Assembly: GCA_004297005.1 (NCBI GenBank)
Contig: SCVA01000029.1
Coordinates: 62,001-126,000, forward strand
Direction of reading: 5' to 3'
Length of the DNA stretch: 64,000 bases
Source of the DNA: Nevskiaceae bacterium
GTDB lineage: Bacteria > Pseudomonadota > Gammaproteobacteria > Nevskiales > Nevskiaceae
The translations under genes were made by a program, and so were the position numbers. Below are positions 1-8,962 of this stretch, one piece after another. The notes under the pieces were generated by a model that did no database searches, had not been told where the DNA came from, and saw only the letters and a program-made list of their open reading frames with translations. Positions within the stretch are counted from its first letter, which is position 1; the number at the start of each line of letters is the position of its first letter.

Positions 1-2099
1 ACATTGGGGAACGTCCGCACCAGCTCGGAGAGCACCGCGCGCTGCTGCGGCTCCAGGCGGAAGCTGGTCAGCCACTGGCGCGGCGCCGCCTCGAGCGTGC
101 CGGGCGGGGTGACCAGGAAGAAGTTCGGCTTGAAGCTGTCCCAACTGACCTTGCGGGTGTTTTTTACCGTCAGCGTGTAGATCTGGCCGGCGATGTCGAG
201 CCCGAGGGTATCGCCGAGCTTGAGCTTGAGCCGCTTCACCGCGTAGTCGTCGGCCGACAGCCAGGGCTGGCCCTGCGCGGAGGCGTCCCACCACTCGCCG
301 CTGAGCAGCTCGTTGTCGGCCCCGAAGTGATCGGTCCAGCTCAGATTGAACTCGCGGTTGATCCAGCGCCGGGTCTCGGGGTCGTCGAAGGACTCCTCGC
401 TGACCGGCTGGCCGTTGAGCGCCACCAGCCGGCCGCGCGCCATCGGCCACAGCACCAGCTCGCCGAAACCGCGTTCGCGGAAAAAGGTCTTGAGCGGCTC
501 CACCTGCTCGCTCTGGATGTTGATCAGGAACTGGTTGGGGATGTCTGCCGGCAGCTTGTCGCGCCAGCTCTCCAGCAGGTCCTGGCGTACCACCGAGATC
601 AGCAGCAGGGCCAGCAGCGCCAGGCCCAGGGCCACCACCTGCCCCACCGTCGCCGCCTGCCGGCGCGCGACGTTGGCCAGGCCAAAACGCCAGGCCGAGC
701 CACCGCGCCGACGCAACGGCGCCAGCGCCCGCACCATCAGCCAGGCCAGCAGCGCCAGCGCCCCGCAGGCCAGCGCGGCACCGACCAGGACGATGCCGGC
801 CAGATCCGGCGCGCCGGTCTGCCAGAGCAGCAGGCCGACCACCGCCAGCAGCGCCAGCACCGGCACCCAGCGACTGGGCCCGGCGCTCAGCTCGCGCGCC
901 AGCACCCGCAAGGGCGGCGTGCGCACCGCCGCCAGCACCGGCGGCAGCGCGAAGCCGAGCAGCATCACCAGTCCCAGTACATAGGCGGACAGCAGCGGCG
1001 CCAGCGGTGGTGCCGGCAGCTCCACCTTCATCGCCTCGCTGAGCAGGGCGCCGATCACCGCCTGCCCGAGCAGTGCCACCAGGGCACCGACCAGCCCGGC
1101 GACCAGGCCCAGCAGCAGCAATTGCAGACTCAGGCTCTGCAACAGGAAGCGGCGCCGCGCGCCCAGGGTCTTGAGCAGCGCCACCTCGTCGCGCAGCGAA
1201 GCGCCGTGGCCGCGGGCGGTCAGCGCCACCGCTGCCGCCGCCAGCAACGCGGCGGCGAGGCCGGCGATGTCGAGGAAGAGGCCGGCGCGATCCAGCGCCG
1301 AGCTGAGCTCGCGCCGGGCATCGCGCGGGGTCTCGAATTTCTGCGTCGGCGCCAATTGGATCTGCTGGGCGGCGGCGATCTGCTCGGCGCTGCCGGCCAG
1401 CAGCAGGTTGTAGCTGGCGCGGCTGCCGAGGGTGAGCAGGCCGGATTCGGGAAGATCGTCGGCATTGATCATCAGCCGCGGGGCGAGATCGGAGAAGCCA
1501 CCGCCGCGATCCGGCTCGAAGGCGATCAGCGCACTGGCCTTGAGTTGCAGCCGCCCGAGTTGCAGCGACGCGCCCGGATCGATGCCCAGCTCCTGCAACA
1601 CCCGCAGATCCACCCAGGCCTCCCCGCGCAGCGGCACACCAGGCGCCGCCTGCGGAGTGCCGAAGGGCTCGCGGGCGATGCGCAACTCGCCACGCAGCGG
1701 ATAACCGGCTTCGACCGCCTTCACCGACACCAGGCTGGTGTAGTCACCCGCCACCGCGACGCTGGGGAACACGGTGACCGCCGCCGTGCGCAAGCCCAGG
1801 GCTTCGAGCTGCGCGCGCAAGGCCGCCGGCAGCGGGTCGCGGCTGCCGAGCAGGGCATCGGCACCCAGGGCCTCGCCGCTCTGACGCTCCAGCGCCAGCC
1901 GCACCCGCTCGGTGAACAGGCCGACGCTGCCAACCGAGGCCACCGCCAGGGCAATGGCGAAGCCGAGAATCAGCAAGCGGCCGGAACGCCAGCCGCGCGC
2001 CAGGCTGCGCAGCGCGTGCCGCCAGGGACGACCGGCCAAGGTCGGCGCACTTTCCGCGAGTGCCAGGGGCGGCGCCTTCAGCGCAGTGGACTCAGCCAT
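1..2099 (-). CDS. YbbP-like ABC transporter permease (FtsX/MacB family), 3' end outside window
   Basis: The visible 699 codons start at an ATG whose first 8 bases (ATGGCTGA) contain the stop of the upstream ATPase gene, so the two are translationally coupled. After about 35 polar residues comes a first membrane segment (about residues 38-60), a long periplasmic-type stretch, then clusters of hydrophobic segments, as in the large FtsX-fold permeases. Divergence of the gene pair from tesA is the classic ybbA-ybbP/tesA arrangement, which identifies the subfamily. The family acts in the inner membrane with a LolD/YbbA-type ATPase; its substrate is not established. The C-terminus lies beyond position 1, so intactness cannot be judged. 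An 1839-base opposite-strand reading frame here is a GC-skew shadow. Confidence 0.85.
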   Translation of the reverse strand, partial: MAESTALKAPPLALAESAPTLAGRPWRHALRSLARGWRSGRLLILGFAIALAVASVGSVGLFTERVRLALERQSGEALGADALLGSRDPLPAALRAQLEALGLRTAAVTVFPSVAVAGDYTSLVSVKAVEAGYPLRGELRIAREPFGTPQAAPGVPLRGEAWVDLRVLQELGIDPGASLQLGRLQLKASALIAFEPDRGGGFSDLAPRLMINADDLPESGLLTLGSRASYNLLLAGSAEQIAAAQQIQLAPTQKFETPRDARRELSSALDRAGLFLDIAGLAAALLAAAAVALTARGHGASLRDEVALLKTLGARRRFLLQSLSLQLLLLGLVAGLVGALVALLGQAVIGALLSEAMKVELPAPPLAPLLSAYVLGLVMLLGFALPPVLAAVRTPPLRVLARELSAGPSRWVPVLALLAVVGLLLWQTGAPDLAGIVLVGAALACGALALLAWLMVRALAPLRRRGGSAWRFGLANVARRQAATVGQVVALGLALLALLLISVVRQDLLESWRDKLPADIPNQFLINIQSEQVEPLKTFFRERGFGELVLWPMARGRLVALNGQPVSEESFDDPETRRWINREFNLSWTDHFGADNELLSGEWWDASAQGQPWLSADDYAVKRLKLKLGDTLGLDIAGQIYTLTVKNTRKVSWDSFKPNFFLVTPPGTLEAAPRQWLTSFRLEPQQRAVLSELVRTFPN

Positions 2100-2766
2100 C
2101 GAGCCGGCCTCCGCTCAGCCGCAGAGTGCGGCCGCAACGCGCGGCCAGCTGCGCGTCGTGGGTAACCAGCACCAGGGTCGCGCCGCGCTCGCGGTTGAGC
2201 GCGAACAGCAGGTCGATGATGCGCGCGCCGGTGGCGGTGTCGAGATTGCCGGTAGGCTCATCGGCGAACAGGATCTTCGGCTCGGCGGCGAAGGCGCGCG
2301 CCAGCGCCACCCGCTGCTGCTCGCCTCCGGAGAGCTGCTGCGGGTAATGACTGAGCCGTGCGCCCAGGCCGACCGATTCCAGCGCAGCGACGGCAAGCTC
2401 TCGGGCGTTGCGACGGCCGGCCAGCTCGGCCGGCAGCATCACGTTCTCCAGCGCGGTGAAGCCGTTCAGCAGCTGGAAGGACTGGAACACGAAGCCGACC
2501 CTGCCGGCGCGCAGCGCGGCGCGGGCGTCCTCGCTCTTGTCCTCCAGGGTCTGACCATCGAGGCGGATCGAACCGGCGCTGGGCGTGTCCAGCCCGGCCA
2601 GCAGTGACAGCAGCGTAGTCTTGCCGGACCCGCTGCTGCCGACGATGGCGACGCTCTCGCCGGCTTGAATCTGCAACTCCAGCCCCGACAGGATGGTCAG
2701 TGCTTCCGCTCCCTCGCCGCTGGTCACCCGCTTGACCAGCCCCTTCGCCTCGATGGCCGATGTCAT
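2092..2766 (-). CDS. ybbA: ABC transporter ATP-binding protein, YbbA/LolD type
   Basis: A 224-residue nucleotide-binding subunit expected to power the YbbP-like permease downstream. Walker A GSSGSGKT is at residues 43-50, signature LSGGEQQR at 145-152, Walker B ILFADE at 165-170 and the switch histidine at about 203, so it should be a competent ATPase. Length and the start MTSAIEAKGLVKRV align with E. coli YbbA. A longer frame exists upstream but would run into tesA; I chose the ATG at 2766 because it matches the family N-terminus. That codon shares the palindrome CATG with the tesA start, so the 5' leader of each gene must lie within the other's coding sequence. It overlaps the permease gene by 8 bases. 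Confidence 0.93.
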   Translation of the reverse strand: MTSAIEAKGLVKRVTSGEGAEALTILSGLELQIQAGESVAIVGSSGSGKTTLLSLLAGLDTPSAGSIRLDGQTLEDKSEDARAALRAGRVGFVFQSFQLLNGFTALENVMLPAELAGRRNARELAVAALESVGLGARLSHYPQQLSGGEQQRVALARAFAAEPKILFADEPTGNLDTATGARIIDLLFALNRERGATLVLVTHDAQLAARCGRTLRLSGGRLDG

Positions 2767-3385
2767 GACTCGTTTCTTCTCGGTAGTGCTGCTGTGTCTG
2801 TACTCGGCGTTGGCCGGTGCCAAGCCGGCGACGCCGCCGGTGATCCTGGTGCTGGGCGACTCGCTGTCGGCCGGCTACGGCCTGCCGCGCGAATCCGGCT
2901 GGGTCTCTCTATTGGAGCGGCGGCTGAAGACTCAAGGCTATCCGCACCGGGTGGTGAACGCCTCGATTTCCGGCGACACCAGCGCCGGCGGTCTGAGCCG
3001 CCTGCCCGCCACCTTGGAGGCGCAGCGGCCACAAATAGTTCTGATCGAACTCGGCGCCAACGACGGCCTGCGCGCTCAGCCGGTGAAGGCGCTGCGCGGC
3101 AATCTGGAAAAGCTGGTGGGCTTGAGCCGCGCCGCCGGCGCTACGCCGGTGCTGTTCGAGATGCGTATCCCCTCCAACTACGGCCCTGCTTACACCGAGA
3201 GCTTCGCCCAGGTGTTCGGCGACACCGCACGGGCACTGAAGACACCGCTGGTGCCGTTCTTCCTGGCCGCCATCGCCGCCGATCCCAAGCAGTTCCAGGA
3301 CGACGGCATCCACCCCAACGCCGCCGCCCAGCCCGGCCTGCTGGACGCGGTCTGGCCGACGCTCAAGCCGCTGTTAGCGCGATAG
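2765..3385 (+). CDS. tesA: Periplasmic arylesterase / acyl-CoA thioesterase I (SGNH hydrolase)
   Basis: A 206-residue TesA/TAP homologue. Residues 1-19 form a signal peptide ending ALAGA, giving a periplasmic enzyme. SGNH blocks are visible: GDSLSAGY with nucleophile Ser33, the block II region NASISGDTS, GANDG with Asn99, and DDGIHPN near residues 179-185 with the catalytic Asp/His pair. The family hydrolyses thioesters, aryl esters and lysophospholipids. The ATG at 2765 starts immediately before the signal peptide and overlaps the divergent ATPase start codon by two bases. The 3' end overlaps the convergent peptidoglycan-binding gene by 12 bases. Confidence 0.95.
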   Translation: MTRFFSVVLLCLYSALAGAKPATPPVILVLGDSLSAGYGLPRESGWVSLLERRLKTQGYPHRVVNASISGDTSAGGLSRLPATLEAQRPQIVLIELGANDGLRAQPVKALRGNLEKLVGLSRAAGATPVLFEMRIPSNYGPAYTESFAQVFGDTARALKTPLVPFFLAAIAADPKQFQDDGIHPNAAAQPGLLDAVWPTLKPLLAR

Positions 3386-4372
3386 GGATTCCAGTGAGCC
3401 GCGCTGATCGCGCTGGTACTGCGCGAGCGCGCGCTGCGTGCGGACGCCCAGCACGCCGTCGACCGGACCGGGGTCGTAGCCTTCCGCGCGCAGCGACTGC
3501 TGCACCCGGGCGATCACTTCCGGAGTCATGTTGGTCGGGCACAGTACCGGCCGCCATTCCAGACGCTCTGGCCGGACCAGCTCGCGGTCGAAACGGCTTT
3601 CCAGTCGGGCCGGCTCCCGCACTCGTTCGACCGTGGCCGGCGCGACCAGCCGCGTCGCCGGGCGCTGGCCCAGTTGCTCGGGCACCACCACGCGCTTCAA
3701 ACCGGTCGGCGCCTTTGCCACCTGCCGCGTCACCGTGCGGTAGACCGCCGGCTCCTCGACCAGACAGTAGAGATCGCCGGTGGCCTGGTCGATGCGCTGC
3801 ACCGGTCCGCTGCCGCGCCGCCAGACCTGCCGGGCCGGGCGCTCCAGCACCTGCTCGCGGATCGTCTCGTAACCGCCCTCGTCGGCGGCCGGAGTCAGCT
3901 CGGTCTGCTCGTAGGCCTCGCGCCGTACATAGGTCTCGCGACCCTGCGCGTAACGCGCTGGCGTGGTTTCCAACCACTCGTTGGCTGGAGCGCGTTGATA
4001 GACCTGTTGACGCTCGCGGTACTCCGCCGGAACACGCACCAGCGCGAAGCACTCACCGGGCGCGGCCTCAGGGAGCGGCGGCGGTTCGGACTCTGGAATG
4101 GCCTCCGCCATCGGTCCCCGGGCTTCCGCCGGACTCGGCGGTGGCAAGCGGCTTGGGTCCAGTGATCGAACCTCCACCCCGCCCGGGTTCGCCAGCAGCG
4201 CCTTCTGCTGTTCGACCAGCCGCTCGACGGTGCGTTGCTGCTCAAGCTCGCCAAGGGACGGCGTCGAGAAGGCCGGGCCGCCGTAACGATCCACCACGGT
4301 GCTCTGGGCCAGGGCCGACGGCGCCGATGCCGCCAGCAGGGCGAGACAGAGCAGCCGCTTGAGCGAATCCAT
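3374..4372 (-). CDS. Exported protein with C-terminal peptidoglycan-binding domain
   Basis: A 332-residue protein starting MDSLKRLLCLALLAASAP, a signal peptide cleaved after ALAQ (about residue 23). A charged, proline-containing linker follows. The middle carries two weakly repeated units, CFALVRVPAEYRE and LYCLVEEPAVYRT, each followed by basic beta-strand-like sequence. The last 55 residues (MTPEVIARVQQSLRAEGY through DGVLGVRTQRALAQYQ) are a PG_binding_1 fold. I infer an envelope protein anchored to murein. No catalytic domain is visible. A longer frame begins at 4429, but the start at 4372 puts the signal peptide at the N-terminus. Confidence 0.7.
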   Translation of the reverse strand: MDSLKRLLCLALLAASAPSALAQSTVVDRYGGPAFSTPSLGELEQQRTVERLVEQQKALLANPGGVEVRSLDPSRLPPPSPAEARGPMAEAIPESEPPPLPEAAPGECFALVRVPAEYRERQQVYQRAPANEWLETTPARYAQGRETYVRREAYEQTELTPAADEGGYETIREQVLERPARQVWRRGSGPVQRIDQATGDLYCLVEEPAVYRTVTRQVAKAPTGLKRVVVPEQLGQRPATRLVAPATVERVREPARLESRFDRELVRPERLEWRPVLCPTNMTPEVIARVQQSLRAEGYDPGPVDGVLGVRTQRALAQYQRDQRGSLESLSR

Positions 4373-4465
4373 CCGGGCCCTCCGGTGCAGGCCATCGCGG
4401 GAATATCGCCAGTGTAGCCGCAGCACCAAGACAGCCGGTCGCGGACATCGGCCGGGACCGGTCGT

Positions 4466-5260
4466 TTAGCGCAGCAGCATCAGCAAGCCCACCGAGGCCA
4501 GCAGCACCGCGAACGCGCGCTTGAGCGTGCGCGCCGGCAGGGCATGTGCCCAGTGGGCGCCCAGGGGAGCGGTCAGCACGCTGGTCACCGCCAAGCCGAG
4601 AAAGGCATAGAGACTGATGTAGCCCAGGTGCGGTCCGGCCAGGCCGGCCAGCTGCCAGCCGCTGATCGCGAAGCCCAGCGCACCGCCCCAGGCGATGGGG
4701 ATGCCGCCGGCCGCCGCGGTGCCCACCGCCTGCTGCATGGGCACGCCGCGCCAGGACAGGTAAGGCACGGTCAGCGAGCCGCCGCCGATGCCGACCAGGG
4801 CCGAAAGCAGGCCGATGCCGCCGCCGGCCGCCAGCAGCTCGCCGGTCGGCAGGCGGTGGTCGCCGGGATGCGCCTTGGGCTGGGCGCCGAAAAACATCTG
4901 CGCCGCCACCAGCAGGGCACCGATGCCGACGGTGTTCTTCAGCGCCGTGCCGGACAAGCCATGCGCGACAAAGGCGCCGCCCAGGGCACCCAGCGCCAGG
5001 CCGGGCGCGAAGCCGCGCAGCAGATCCCAGCGCACCGCCCGGCGGCGCTGGTGGGCGCGGGTGGAGGAGATCGAGGTGGCGCCGATCACCGCCAGCGAGG
5101 TGCCGATCGCCACCTGCATCACCACCGCCGCCGGCACTCCCAAGGCCGGCAGCACGAAGGCCAGAGCCGGCACCATGATCAGGCCGCCGCCGACGCCGAA
5201 CAGCCCCGCCAGCACGCCAGCCGCGGCGCCGGTGGCGACGAAGATCAACAGGGAGAGCAT
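4466..5260 (-). CDS. TauE/SafE family membrane transporter (DUF81)
   Basis: A 264-residue integral membrane protein of eight or so hydrophobic helices. The N-terminal GLFGVGGGLIMVPAL and the matching LVGIGGGSLTVPYL near residue 160 are the two internally repeated glycine-rich motifs of the TauE/SafE family. Members export sulfite, sulfoacetate or other organic anions, but the substrate here cannot be read from sequence. The ATG at 5260 lies 26 bases from the divergent slt gene, so both promoters are compressed into or beyond this gap. Confidence 0.88.
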   Translation of the reverse strand: MLSLLIFVATGAAAGVLAGLFGVGGGLIMVPALAFVLPALGVPAAVVMQVAIGTSLAVIGATSISSTRAHQRRRAVRWDLLRGFAPGLALGALGGAFVAHGLSGTALKNTVGIGALLVAAQMFFGAQPKAHPGDHRLPTGELLAAGGGIGLLSALVGIGGGSLTVPYLSWRGVPMQQAVGTAAAGGIPIAWGGALGFAISGWQLAGLAGPHLGYISLYAFLGLAVTSVLTAPLGAHWAHALPARTLKRAFAVLLASVGLLMLLR

Positions 5261-5272
5261 GGGCGCAGGACC

Positions 5273-5278
5273 TACAAT
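5273..5278 (+). promoter_or_regulatory. Candidate -10 element (TACAAT) of slt
   Basis: TACAAT matches the sigma-70 -10 consensus at 5 of 6 bases and stands alone in GC-rich DNA. Transcription would begin about 7 bases downstream, at roughly 5285, one or two bases before the slt ATG at 5287. No convincing -35 hexamer is visible 17 bases upstream, so the assignment rests on the -10 alone. Confidence 0.4.
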
Positions 5279-5286
5279 GGCGGCAA

Positions 5287-7254
5287 ATGAGCGCGCATCC
5301 TAATTCCCTCCGCTATCGACCGCTGACTCGCGGTCTGCTGGCCGGCCTGATCCTGGCTTTCGCGGGCCAGAGCCACGCCGCGGACGAGGTGCGCGCCACC
5401 TTCAGCGCCGCCTACCAGCAGCCCAGCGCCGATCCCGCCGCGGCGGCGACCGACAGCGCCGCGCTGCGCGCCTACCCGCTCTACCCCTGGCTGCGCGCGG
5501 CACGGCTGAAAGCCCAGTTGGCCGCCGGACAGCCGCAGGCCGAGGCCGGCATCGCCGCCTTTCTCTCCGAGCAGGGCGAGGCGCCGGCCGGCCGCGAGTT
5601 GCGCCGGCTGTGGCTGAACAAGCTCGCCGAGCGCCAGGACTGGACCGCCTTCCTCGCCGCCTGGCGCGAAGACCTCGGCGACGAGGCCCTGCGCTGCCGC
5701 GCGCTCGACGCCTGGCTCGCGACCGGCGCCACGCCCGAGCTAGCGCAGAGCCTGGCCGAGCGCTGGGTCGCCGAGGCCGAGCTGCCCGCCGAATGCGGCA
5801 ATGCCCTGGCCTGGCTGCGCCAGCAGCCGGTCTACGACGCCGCGCTGATCGAACGCCGGGCGCGCAGCCGCCTGGTCGAGGGCGACAGCGCCCGGGCCCG
5901 GCCGCTGCTCGCCGAGCTGCCGGCGGCACGACGCCCGCCGCTGGAGGCCTGGCTGGCCCTGCTCGACAACCCCGCCGCCGGTTTCGCCCAGCTCGCCGAA
6001 GGCGGCCGCAGCGCCATCGACGACCAGGGCCTGCGCGAGAGCTGGCAGCGCTACGCGCGCCGCAACACCGACGCCGCCACCGCGCTGCTGCCGCGCCTGC
6101 TGGTGGCGCTCAAGCCCTCGATGGCGACCACCGAGGCGCTGACCCTGAGCGCCGCCCTGCCGCTGGCCTGGAGCCGCGACCCCGGCGCGCTGGGCCTGTT
6201 CCAGTCCGCGGCCGCCAGCGGCGAGCCGCTCGACGAGCGCGCGCTGGAATGGCGGCTGCGCGCGGCGCTGTGGAACGGCGAGTGGCTACAGGTGCTGGCC
6301 TGGACCGACGCCCTGCCCGCCAAGCTCGCCAGCCAGCCGCGCTGGCGTTACTGGCGCGCCCGCGCCCTGGAGGCGCTGGGCAGGACCGACCAGGCGCGGC
6401 CGCTGTACCGCGCGCTCACCGGCGAGTTCGACACCTACGGCCTGCTCGCCTCCTGGCGGCTCGGCCAGGCCTGGACGCCGCCCTCGCGTAGGCTGGCGGT
6501 GGTCGGCCCGGAGGCGCGTGCCGCGCTCGCCGCCCTGCCCTCCTACGCCCGCGCCGAGGAGGCCTGGGCGCTGCAACTGCGCAGCATCGCCTCGCTGGAA
6601 TGGCGCGCGACCTTCGACGCGCTCGACCCGAAGCTGCGGCCGGCCTTGGTCGCCATCGCCGGGCAATGGGGCTGGTACGACCAGGCGGTGGTCACCGCCA
6701 CCCGTCAGGGCATGTTCGACGACGTGCCGGCGCTGTTCCCGCGCCCCTACGAGGGCGAGGTGCGGCAGGCGGCGGCGCTGTCCGGCACGCCGCCGATGTG
6801 GATACACGGCGTGATGCGCAAGGAAAGCGTATTCAAGGCCGATGCGGTCTCCGCCGCCGATGCCATCGGCCTGCTGCAGCTGCTGCCCTCCACCGCCAAG
6901 CTGGTCGCCAAGCGCAACCAGCGGCCGGCGCCCAGCCGCGAGCAGTTGTTCGACCCGGCGGTGAACCTGCCGCTGGGCGCCCTGCACCTGCGCGAGCTGG
7001 CCGACCGGTACCAGGGTCGCTGGATTCTGGCGCTGGCCGCCTACAACGCCGGCGCCCGCGCCGCCGAGCGCTGGCGGCCCACCGACGGCGCCCGCGAGGC
7101 CGATGTCTGGATCGAGAACATCCCCTACAACGAGACGCGGGTGTACGTGCAGCGCATCCTGCTGCATGCCGCCGCCTACGACTGGCTGGAAACTGGCAAG
7201 GCGGTGCGCGCCGCCGCCTGGCTGCCGCCGGTGACGCCTTCGGGTTCGCCTTGA
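5287..7254 (+). CDS. slt: Soluble lytic murein transglycosylase (Slt70 type)
   Basis: A 655-residue periplasmic enzyme that cleaves the MurNAc-GlcNAc bond with formation of 1,6-anhydro-muropeptides. Residues 1-31 are a signal peptide ending SHAA. Residues about 35-480 form the helical superhelix typical of Slt70, and the C-terminal SLT domain (about 490-640) contains the catalytic Glu513 in VMRKES, then [11 protein letters not shown] and LAAYNAG. Length equals the family norm. There is little Shine-Dalgarno sequence and the candidate -10 lies only 9 bases before the ATG, so the mRNA may be leaderless. The stop TGA overlaps the TTG start of cca (TTGA), suggesting coupled translation. Confidence 0.93.
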   Translation: MSAHPNSLRYRPLTRGLLAGLILAFAGQSHAADEVRATFSAAYQQPSADPAAAATDSAALRAYPLYPWLRAARLKAQLAAGQPQAEAGIAAFLSEQGEAPAGRELRRLWLNKLAERQDWTAFLAAWREDLGDEALRCRALDAWLATGATPELAQSLAERWVAEAELPAECGNALAWLRQQPVYDAALIERRARSRLVEGDSARARPLLAELPAARRPPLEAWLALLDNPAAGFAQLAEGGRSAIDDQGLRESWQRYARRNTDAATALLPRLLVALKPSMATTEALTLSAALPLAWSRDPGALGLFQSAAASGEPLDERALEWRLRAALWNGEWLQVLAWTDALPAKLASQPRWRYWRARALEALGRTDQARPLYRALTGEFDTYGLLASWRLGQAWTPPSRRLAVVGPEARAALAALPSYARAEEAWALQLRSIASLEWRATFDALDPKLRPALVAIAGQWGWYDQAVVTATRQGMFDDVPALFPRPYEGEVRQAAALSGTPPMWIHGVMRKESVFKADAVSAADAIGLLQLLPSTAKLVAKRNQRPAPSREQLFDPAVNLPLGALHLRELADRYQGRWILALAAYNAGARAAERWRPTDGAREADVWIENIPYNETRVYVQRILLHAAAYDWLETGKAVRAAAWLPPVTPSGSP

Positions 7255-8543
7255 AGCGCTATCTGGTAGGTGGTGCGGTCCGCGACGCCCTGCTCGGCTT
7301 GCAGGCCAAGGAGCAGGACTGGGTGGTGGTGGGCGTCAGTCCGGAGGAGATGGTCGCCGCCGGCTACCGGCCGGTGGGCAAGGACTTTCCGGTGTTCCTG
7401 CACCCGGAAACCAAGGAAGAACACGCGCTGGCGCGCACCGAGCGCAAGAGCGGCCGTGGCTATCACGGCTTCACCTTCCACACCGGGCCGGAGGTGACGC
7501 TGGAAGAGGATCTGATCCGCCGCGACCTGACCATCAACGCCATCGCCCGCGACGCCGACGGCCGCCTGGTCGACCCCTATGGCGGCCAGCGCGATCTGCA
7601 AGCCCGCGTGCTCCGCCATGTTTCGCCGGCCTTCGCCGAAGACCCGCTGCGGGTGCTGCGGCTGGCGCGCTTCGCCGCCCGCTTTGCACCACTGGGCTTC
7701 AGCGTGGCACCGGAGACCCTGGCGCTGTGCCGGCGGCTGGTCAACGACGGCGAGATCGACCATCTGGTCGCCGAGCGGGTGTGGAAGGAAACCGAGCGCG
7801 CCCTGATGCAGACCCTGGCGCCGCCTCTGATCGCCACCGGCGGTGAAGCGATGGCGCGCAGCTGCCGGCCGTCGGTGTATTTCGAGACCCTGCGCGCCTG
7901 TGGTGCGCTGGCGCGCTTGTTCCCGGAGCTCGATGCGCTGTTCGGCGTGCCGCAGCGCGCCGACTACCACCCGGAGGTCGACTCCGGCGTGCACACACTG
8001 ATGTGCATCGACGCCGCCGCGCGCCTGGACTTTGGCCTGGAGGTGCGGGTGGCGGCGCTCTGCCACGACTTCGGCAAGGCGCTGACCCTGCCCAGCCGCT
8101 GGCCCAGCCACTACGGCCACGATCTTGCCGGGGTGCCGCTGGTGGAGCGCTTCTGCGAGCGCCTGCGGGTACCCAAGGCCTGCCGCGAGGTGGCCTTGAT
8201 CCACACCCGCGAGCACCTGCTGGTGCACCAGGTGCGGCAGCTGCGGCCGCAAACCCTCTTGGAGCTGCTGGAGCGGATGAAGGCCTTCAAGGACGAGCGC
8301 CAGTTCGCGCTGGTCTGCGAGGCCTGCCTCTGCGATGCCCGTGGCCGGCTCGGCTATGAGGACTGCGACTACCCGCAGCTCGACTACCTGCGCGCGGCGG
8401 CGGCCGAAGCCAGCCAGCTACAGGCGCGCGAGGTGATGGCCGAGGGCATCCAGGGTGCCGCCATCGGCCCGGCGCTGGCGGCCAAACGCGGCGAACGCCT
8501 GAGCGCCTGGGTCAGCCGGCAGCGCGCGGCCGATCCAGGCTAG
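7251..8543 (+). CDS. cca: CCA tRNA nucleotidyltransferase with HD phosphohydrolase domain
   Basis: A 430-residue bacterial class II CCA-adding enzyme that builds or repairs the tRNA 3' CCA end. The start is inferred as TTG at 7251 because the translation [15 protein letters not shown] then matches the family N-terminus exactly and no in-frame ATG or GTG occurs before residue 30. Residues 7-12 GGAVRD and E21-Q22-D23 form the nucleotide and metal-binding head; RRDLTINA and [16 protein letters not shown] follow. The C-terminal HD domain, with His272-Asp273 in CHDFGK, is the gammaproteobacterial type with 2',3'-cyclic phosphodiesterase and phosphatase activity. It overlaps slt by four bases. Confidence 0.93.
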   Translation: MKRYLVGGAVRDALLGLQAKEQDWVVVGVSPEEMVAAGYRPVGKDFPVFLHPETKEEHALARTERKSGRGYHGFTFHTGPEVTLEEDLIRRDLTINAIARDADGRLVDPYGGQRDLQARVLRHVSPAFAEDPLRVLRLARFAARFAPLGFSVAPETLALCRRLVNDGEIDHLVAERVWKETERALMQTLAPPLIATGGEAMARSCRPSVYFETLRACGALARLFPELDALFGVPQRADYHPEVDSGVHTLMCIDAAARLDFGLEVRVAALCHDFGKALTLPSRWPSHYGHDLAGVPLVERFCERLRVPKACREVALIHTREHLLVHQVRQLRPQTLLELLERMKAFKDERQFALVCEACLCDARGRLGYEDCDYPQLDYLRAAAAEASQLQAREVMAEGIQGAAIGPALAAKRGERLSAWVSRQRAADPG

Positions 8544-8558
8544 GCCCGACTCACCAGG

Positions 8559-8576
8559 GATTCACGCCGGGTTCAG
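8559..8576 (+). promoter_or_regulatory. Direct repeat GATTCA-N6-GTTCAG, possible OmpR-family box
   Basis: Two TTCA elements start at 8561 and 8572, 11 bases apart, so on the same helix face. The same layout occurs at 51751-51768 before another small exported-protein gene. Direct repeats of 11-base period are typical of OmpR/PhoB-family response regulator sites. The site ends 59 bases before the lipoprotein ATG. Confidence 0.3.
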
Positions 8577-8635
8577 CGCCCAGGCACAGACTACCAGCCG
8601 CCCTCTTTGTGGCGACCACTTTCTGGAGCATCCCT

Positions 8636-8890
8636 ATGAACAAGAACCTTGCTGTCCTGCTAATGATCGCCGCTCTCGGCGTCACCACCACCGCCTGCAA
8701 GAAGGAAGAGCCGAGCGCCGCCGCGCAGCTGGAAGAGAAGGTGAAGGACGGTCTCGACATGCGCGAAAACGAGAAGCTCAAGGACGCGGGGGAAAATGCC
8801 GCCGACGCTCTCGAAAGTGCCGGTGAAGCCGCGAAGGAAGCCGCCGAGGCGGCCAAGGAAGCGGTCACTCCGGAAGAAAAGCCCAACTGA
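8636..8890 (+). CDS. Small alanine/lysine/glutamate-rich lipoprotein
   Basis: An 84-residue protein with N-terminus MNKNLAVLLMIAALGVTTTAC, a lipoprotein-type signal with an imperfect lipobox (TTAC rather than L-x-A-C). The mature part is low-complexity and strongly helical (EEKVKDGLD, AGEAAKEAAEAAKEA), of the kind seen in envelope stress or LEA-like proteins; I do not recognise a family. The sequence CTGGAG about 8 bases upstream of the ATG is a usable ribosome binding site. A perfect intrinsic terminator follows 20 bases after the stop, so it is monocistronic. A TTCA direct repeat lies upstream. Confidence 0.75.
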   Translation: MNKNLAVLLMIAALGVTTTACKKEEPSAAAQLEEKVKDGLDMRENEKLKDAGENAADALESAGEAAKEAAEAAKEAVTPEEKPN

Positions 8891-8910
8891 TCGGGTCTCT
8901 TCGCAAACAG

Positions 8911-8947
8911 AAAAAGCCGGTGGCGTTTACGCCACCGGCTTTTTTTA
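8911..8947 (+). terminator. Rho-independent terminator of the lipoprotein gene
   Basis: Perfect stem GCCGGTGGCG / GCCACCGGC with loop around TTTAC, flanked by AAAAA on the left and seven T on the right. It can act for the plus strand and also, through the A run, for uppP arriving on the minus strand. Confidence 0.92.
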
Positions 8948-8962
8948 TGGCCGCAGCGCCGC

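Noticed and set aside
327..2165. 612-codon open frame on the plus strand
   Set aside because: It is antisense to the YbbP-like permease; its translation is Gln/Arg/His-rich low complexity, as expected from opposite-strand reading of GC-rich code.
7311..7322. Glu-x-Asp instead of Asp-x-Asp in the Cca metal motif as a defect
   Set aside because: Glu at this position is, as far as I recall, seen in other gammaproteobacterial Cca enzymes, so it is not evidence of lost function.
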